This document shows positions 59,832-64,000 of a stretch of 64,000 nt of DNA, one piece after another. The translations under genes were made by a program, and so were the position numbers. Position 1 is the first letter of the stretch; the number at the start of each line of letters is the position of its first letter. Origin of the DNA: Pseudomonas sp. PSB18 (GTDB lineage Bacteria > Pseudomonadota > Gammaproteobacteria > Pseudomonadales > Pseudomonadaceae); NCBI RefSeq assembly GCF_014596565.1, contig NZ_NOIN01000009.1, positions 186,001 through 250,000 of the forward strand. Reading direction: 5' to 3'. Under the pieces are notes generated by a model. That model made no database searches. It saw nothing but the letters and a program-made list of their open reading frames with translations, and was not told the origin of the DNA.

Positions 59832-60578
59832 TCAGGCGCCGAAACCACCGTCGATGGTCAGGCTGGCCCCGGTGATATAGGCCGCTTCCGGACCCGCCAG
59901 GTAGGCGACGAAGCCGGCGATTTCGTCGGCCTTGCCGTAGCGCCCGATGGCCATCAGCGACATCAGGCTGGACGCGAAGTCGCTGTCGGCCGGGTTCATG
60001 TCAGTGTCGACCGGGCCTGGCTGTACGTTGTTGACCGTGATGCCCCGCGGGCCAAGGTCGCGGGCCAGGCCTTTGGTCAGGCCCACCAGTGCGGCTTTGC
60101 TCATGGCGTAAGGAGCTGCGCCGGCAAACGGCACGCGGTCGGCGTTGGTGCTGCCGATATTGATCACCCGACCACCTTCGGTCATGTGGCGCGCGGCGGC
60201 CTGGGTGGCAATGAATACACTGCGTACGTTGATGGCCAGGGTCTGGTCGAAGTCCTCGAGCTTGAACTCGTCCAGCGGTGCCATCGCCAGGACGCCAGCA
60301 TTGTTGACCAGAATGTCCAGCCCGCCGAAGGCCTCGGCAGTCGCTTCGACGGCATTGCGGATGGCATCGGCATCGGCGCTGTCGGCTTTGATCGCCAGGG
60401 CCTTGCCGCCCGCTGCCGTGATGCTGTTCTGCAGTTCTTCAGCCTTGGCGGCTGAGCTGACGTAGGTGAAAGCTACGGCTGCGCCTTCTGCGGCCAGGCG
60501 CTTGACGATGGCGGCGCCGATGCCGCGGGAACCGCCCTGGATCAAGGCGACTTTACCGTTCAGTGTTTGAGTGCTCAT
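59832..60578 (-). CDS. SDR-family oxidoreductase (3-oxoacyl-ACP reductase-like)
   Basis: A 248-aa SDR. Cofactor motif IQGGSRGIGAAIV near residue 13, NNAG, catalytic Ser in NIGSTNADRV and Y-x3-K in YAMSKAALVGL; C-terminal LTIDGGFGA. Start ATG 60578 behind TTGGAGAACATC. It is divergent from the LysR gene at 60704, its probable regulator. Substrate unknown. Confidence 0.86.
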   Translation of the reverse strand: MSTQTLNGKVALIQGGSRGIGAAIVKRLAAEGAAVAFTYVSSAAKAEELQNSITAAGGKALAIKADSADADAIRNAVEATAEAFGGLDILVNNAGVLAMAPLDEFKLEDFDQTLAINVRSVFIATQAAARHMTEGGRVINIGSTNADRVPFAGAAPYAMSKAALVGLTKGLARDLGPRGITVNNVQPGPVDTDMNPADSDFASSLMSLMAIGRYGKADEIAGFVAYLAGPEAAYITGASLTIDGGFGA

Positions 60579-60703
60579 GATGTTCTCCAAAATGTACCGG
60601 GGCGAGATGCCGCGGCGATGGGGTGAGTATCAGGATGCGGCGCCAGCTTGTGTAGACGGTCTTTGCTACAGTCTGTATCAACCAAAAGTTTAGAGTGGCG
60701 CTA

Positions 60704-61627
60704 ATGGAGACTTTCAGCAGTATCGAATGCTTTGTGCGTAGCGCGGAAGTCGGCAGCTTTGCCGAAGCCGCACGCCGCCTGAGCGTGACCCCGGCGGCGG
60801 TGGGTAAAAGCGTTGCCAAGCTTGAGGCCCGTCTGGGGGTACGGCTGTTCCAGCGTAGCACCCGTAGCCTGACACTGACTGAAGCCGGCCAATTGTTCCT
60901 GGGTGAAGTGAGCGGCAGCCTCAATACCATCCAGAATGCCGTCGCCAACCTCGCCAGCGCCGGTGGACAACCGGCAGGTACGCTGAAGGTGAGCATGGGC
61001 ACCGCGTTCGGTCGATTGTATGTGGTGCCGTTGCTGGGGAATTTTCTGCAGCGGTATCCGGCGATCAGTCCGGACTGGCATTTCGATAACCGCCAGGTCG
61101 ACTTGATCGGCCAAGGCTTCGATGCGGCTATTGGCGGTGGGTTTGAACTGCCTCCGGGAGTGGTGGCACGCAAGCTGACGGTGGCTCACCGGGTACTGGT
61201 CGCCGCGCCGTCCTATTTGCAGCAACAGGCTCCGGTGGTCGAGCCGGAAGACCTGGCGCAGCACCAGGGCATCTTGATCCGCTCACCGCAAACCGGTCGC
61301 ATCCGTTCGTGGCAACTGACCAGCCGTAGCCGGCAACACAGTCCGCTGACACTCAAAGTGCGCATGACCATGAGCGATTCGGAAGCCGCCTGCGCCACCG
61401 CGAGCCAAGGGCTGGGGATTGCCTTGGTGAGCATGCCGTTCGCCGTACCCTATCTGGAGAACGGCACTTTGCAGCGGGTCTTGCCGGACTGGTACGTCGA
61501 CGATGGCAATATTTCCATCTATTACGCCGAGCACAAACTGCTGCCGGGCAAGACCCGGGCGTTTGTGGACTTCATCATCGAGCAGTTCGCCGCGCAGGGG
61601 TTGGGTGAACGGTTCAGTGCGGTGTGA
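60704..61627 (+). CDS. LysR-family transcriptional regulator
   Basis: A 307-aa LysR regulator. Helix-turn-helix at 5-65 (FVRSAEVGSFAEAARRLSVT). The effector domain (~90-300) has VDLIGQGFDAAIGGGFELPP and GLGIALVSMPFAV. ATG 60704 is preferred over GTG 60695. It is divergent from the SDR at 59832. Confidence 0.9.
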   Translation: METFSSIECFVRSAEVGSFAEAARRLSVTPAAVGKSVAKLEARLGVRLFQRSTRSLTLTEAGQLFLGEVSGSLNTIQNAVANLASAGGQPAGTLKVSMGTAFGRLYVVPLLGNFLQRYPAISPDWHFDNRQVDLIGQGFDAAIGGGFELPPGVVARKLTVAHRVLVAAPSYLQQQAPVVEPEDLAQHQGILIRSPQTGRIRSWQLTSRSRQHSPLTLKVRMTMSDSEAACATASQGLGIALVSMPFAVPYLENGTLQRVLPDWYVDDGNISIYYAEHKLLPGKTRAFVDFIIEQFAAQGLGERFSAV

Positions 61628-61653
61628 GCCTGGCTTCAGACCGGGCTGTCCTC

Positions 61654-61748
61654 ATCGCGAGCAGGCTCGCTCCCACAGGGGATTTGTGGCGGGCTTCAAT
61701 TTTATGTTCACCACAACTCAAATGTGGGAGCGAGCCTGCTCGCGATAG
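61654..61748. repeat. REP pair
   Basis: Two REP copies (TCGCGAGCAGGCTCGCTCCC and its inverse) around a 43-base centre, between the LysR and racemase-like genes. Confidence 0.87.
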
Positions 61749-61773
61749 GATCGGCGGGTCTACAACTTTGAAC

Positions 61774-62502
61774 TCACCGCCCAAACCGCCCCGGCCAGCC
61801 AATGATGGTCTTGGGCCGAGGCGTCGCGTAGGTGCGCACTTTCGACGTCGACAGGCCCAACCGCACCAGGGATTCGGCGATGGTCACCGCCGCCGTCACC
61901 CCATCGACCACCGGCACTCCGGTGCGTTGACGGATCTGTTCATCGAGCCCGGCCATGCCGCCACAGCCCAGGCAGATGACTTCGGCCTTGTCCTGGCTCA
62001 CCGCCAGCTCGGCCTGACGGACGATGGCTTCGACGGCTCGCTGCGGGTCTTCCTCCAGCTCCAGCACCGCCAAGCCACTGGCCCGGACCGAGGCGCAGCG
62101 GTCGTACAGGCCGGAGAGCTTGAGGCGATCTTCGATCAGCGGCACGGTGCGGTCCAGGGTGGTGACCACCGAATAGGCATGGCCGAGGAACATGGCGGTG
62201 CTGGCGCCCGCGTCGGTGATGTCCACCACCGGGACGTCGAGCAGTTCCTGCAGGCCTTCGCGGCCGTGCTCGCCATAGCCGGCCTGGATCACCGCGTCGA
62301 ACGGTTGGTCGTAGGACATCACCCGATCCATCACGGCGATGGCGGCCAGGTAACTTTCGAAATTGCCTTCAACGGAGTCGGCGCCGAAATGCGGTGTGAG
62401 CCCGACGATTTCGGTGCCGGGGGCGGCCACGGCCTGGGCTTGCCGGGCGATGGCCTCGGTGATGGATTCGGTGGTGTTGACGTTGACCACAAGAATTCGC
62501 AT
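61774..62502 (-). CDS. Asp/Glu/hydantoin-racemase-family protein lacking the first catalytic Cys
   Basis: A 242-aa protein of the Asp/Glu/hydantoin racemase superfamily (MRILVVNVNTTESITEAI; SVVTTLDRTVPLIEDRLK; STSKVRTYATPRP). In two-Cys members, one Cys occurs in an IACFGDPG-like motif; here the segment reads VIQAGYGEHGREG, with Gly at the Cys position. The second Cys is kept (Cys180 in LGCGGMAG). A one-Cys arrangement with Gly is found in arylmalonate decarboxylase. The gene is next to an NCS1 transporter (62 bases), so it may act on hydantoin-, allantoin- or related imported compounds. Confidence 0.82.
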   Translation of the reverse strand: MRILVVNVNTTESITEAIARQAQAVAAPGTEIVGLTPHFGADSVEGNFESYLAAIAVMDRVMSYDQPFDAVIQAGYGEHGREGLQELLDVPVVDITDAGASTAMFLGHAYSVVTTLDRTVPLIEDRLKLSGLYDRCASVRASGLAVLELEEDPQRAVEAIVRQAELAVSQDKAEVICLGCGGMAGLDEQIRQRTGVPVVDGVTAAVTIAESLVRLGLSTSKVRTYATPRPKTIIGWPGRFGR

Positions 62503-62563
62503 GAGCAGTTTCCTTTAATGCAGAAAAGACGGCGGGCCCGCACCGACGGGCCGCCTTGAACGA

Positions 62564-64000
62564 TCAATGGGCGACGTTATCCACAGCGATGGATTCACCG
62601 CTGACGTCCTCGTAATACGCCTGGCGCTTGGCGATGATCAGGTACAGCAGGCCGGCAATCGAAGCACCTATCAGCCAGGAGAACGGTGAAACGCTGTCGA
62701 AACCGGGCACCAGCGCCAGGACGATCGCGATCAGCGCCGCCGGAATGAATGCCGCCACGGCCCGCAGGTTGACTCCGTTGCTGTAGAAGTACGCACCGTT
62801 CGGGTCCTCGCTATACAGCTGCGGCACGTTGATACGACCTTTCCGCAGCAGCCAGTAGTCGACCATGATCACGCCGTACAGCGGGCCGAGCAGGGCACCG
62901 AGGCCAGACAGGAAGTACACGATCACCAGCGGGCTGTTGTAGAGGTTCCACGGCAGGATCAATACGGCGATGGCGGCGCTGATCAGCCCGGCGCGGCGGA
63001 AGTTCAGGTACTTGGGCGCCAGGTTGCTGAGCACGAAGGCCGGGGCGACGAAGTTGGCCATGATATTCACCGCCACGGTGACGATCAGGAACGCCAGGCA
63101 GCCGAGCACCAGGAAAAAGGTGTTGGGGATCGAGGCGATCACTTGGGTCGGGCTCTCGATGATCTGTCCGTTGATCTGGAACTGCGCACCGCACAACAGG
63201 ACCGTGATGGCGGCGAACACCAGGATATTCACCGGCAGGCCCCAGAAGTTGCCGACGATGATGGTCCGACGGCACGGCGAAGAACGGGCGAAGTCACAGA
63301 AGTTGAGCACCAGCGTGCCGTAGATCGCCAGCCATAGTGCACCGCCGGCGAAGATGTTGCGCCACATCTCGCCGCCGGTCAGCGGTTCGCGGATCGACCA
63401 GGCAATGGTGGCGTCGGCCTGGGTGTACATCCACCCGGCCAGAGCCGCGACGGTCACGAGGATCACCGGCCCGGCGAAGCCTTCGTAACGGCGTACCGTT
63501 TCCATGCCGTAGGCCAGGATCAGCAGTTGTACGAACCAGATCGCCACGAAACACACCCAGCCCAGGCTCGACAGGCCGAGGATCGAGTTGTGGTCGTAGT
63601 CGGCAAAACCCGGATGAATCGCCGTCAACAACACCCGGAAAACCACCGACGCGAGGTAGGTCTGTATGCCAAACCAGGCGATGGCGATGACGGCCCTGAT
63701 CAATGCGGGAATCTGCGCGCCGTGGATGCCGAAGCTGATCCGGCTGATGACCGGGAACGGCACCCCGGTCTTCTGGCCCATGTAGCCGGACAGGTTCATG
63801 AAGCCGTACACCAGCGCCGCGCCGATTCCCAGGGACAGCAGGATCTGCCAGCCACCCAGGCCCAGCGCATAGAGGCCGATGGCGAAGGAGTAGTTGGCGA
63901 TGTTGTGTACGTCGTTGGTCCACAGGGCAAAGATGCTGTAGCGACCCCAACGTCGACCTTCGGCCTTGGTTGGCGCCAGGTCCTTGTTGTGCAGCCTCGG
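62564..64000 (-). CDS. NCS1-family nucleobase/hydantoin:cation symporter (5' end outside the window)
   Basis: A partial inner-membrane transporter, 478 aa within the window; the start lies beyond 64000. Helices and motifs of the Mhp1/PucI/CodB family: FALWTNDVHNIANYSFAIGL, GQKTGVPFPVISRISFG and MNLSGYMGQ. Such symporters import hydantoins, allantoin, uracil or cytosine with Na+ or H+. It is upstream of the racemase-like gene on the same strand, which fits one operon for import and conversion of a cyclic amide. Confidence 0.9.
   Translation of the reverse strand, partial: PRLHNKDLAPTKAEGRRWGRYSIFALWTNDVHNIANYSFAIGLYALGLGGWQILLSLGIGAALVYGFMNLSGYMGQKTGVPFPVISRISFGIHGAQIPALIRAVIAIAWFGIQTYLASVVFRVLLTAIHPGFADYDHNSILGLSSLGWVCFVAIWFVQLLILAYGMETVRRYEGFAGPVILVTVAALAGWMYTQADATIAWSIREPLTGGEMWRNIFAGGALWLAIYGTLVLNFCDFARSSPCRRTIIVGNFWGLPVNILVFAAITVLLCGAQFQINGQIIESPTQVIASIPNTFFLVLGCLAFLIVTVAVNIMANFVAPAFVLSNLAPKYLNFRRAGLISAAIAVLILPWNLYNSPLVIVYFLSGLGALLGPLYGVIMVDYWLLRKGRINVPQLYSEDPNGAYFYSNGVNLRAVAAFIPAALIAIVLALVPGFDSVSPFSWLIGASIAGLLYLIIAKRQAYYEDVSGESIAVDNVAH

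Noticed and set aside
6558..61748. REP palindromes as a CRISPR array
   Set aside because: Copies are dispersed, palindromic and single or paired, with no regular spacer-repeat order; no cas genes in the window.

Overview
This window is chromosomal DNA of a Pseudomonas of the P. fluorescens group. The evidence is the high GC content and codon use, about 18 copies of the fluorescent-pseudomonad REP palindrome (the GTGGGAGCGAGCCTGCTCGCGATAGCGG type) in 9 loci, a Pseudomonas-type etfQO/etfBA locus with a PsrA-like site, and many accessory oxidoreductase and regulator pairs. I see no prophage, insertion sequence or CRISPR array.

Region 1 (1-14.1 kb) is a sugar catabolism island. It holds a GntR/FadR-type regulator, an SMP-30 sugar lactonase, an SDR sugar dehydrogenase and an AraFGH-type ABC importer. 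After an interruption by four unrelated genes (stress/plasmid-stabilisation-like protein, exported low-complexity protein, GNAT, GST) come dgoK, dgoA, dgoD, a galactonate-type MFS transporter and an IclR regulator. Together these encode uptake and non-phosphorylative oxidation of D-galactose (and probably L-arabinose): sugar to lactone to aldonate, then KDGal, KDPGal, and finally pyruvate plus glyceraldehyde 3-phosphate. Two almost identical promoter modules, one before the SDR and one before dgoK, tie the halves into one regulon.

Region 2 (14.1-33.4 kb) is mostly core metabolism and envelope. It contains a zinc alcohol dehydrogenase with a divergent AraC regulator, ETF-ubiquinone oxidoreductase divergent from etfBA, a periplasmic solute-binding protein, a DUF4398/OmpA lipoprotein pair, a MocR regulator and several small exported or cytoplasmic proteins. 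RraB, a transglutaminase, a cytochrome c, a thiolase plus FadB-like beta-oxidation pair and a glutamine amidotransferase complete it.

Region 3 (33.5-46.6 kb) has CorA, PlsC, a crotonase, tRNA-Ser(GGA), two SDRs beside a frameshifted LysR gene, a LysR/DJ-1/yellow-like group, small exported proteins, and a compact graveyard of four gene remnants (44.7-45.6 kb).

Region 4 (45.6-50.9 kb) is a second sugar-acid or keto-acid cluster: AraC regulator, ACS-family MFS, fumarylpyruvate-hydrolase-like enzyme, SDR and 2-hydroxyacid dehydrogenase. An operator-like site between the AraC gene and the MFS gene matches the sites of region 1.

Region 5 (51-64 kb) has a DUF1206 membrane protein, a sterol-desaturase-like hydroxylase, a small DUF6124 protein with a long structured leader, a hybrid histidine kinase, glycine-zipper and low-complexity proteins, a HAD phosphatase and an SDR/LysR pair. 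It ends with a hydantoin-racemase-like protein next to an NCS1 transporter whose 5' end lies outside the window.
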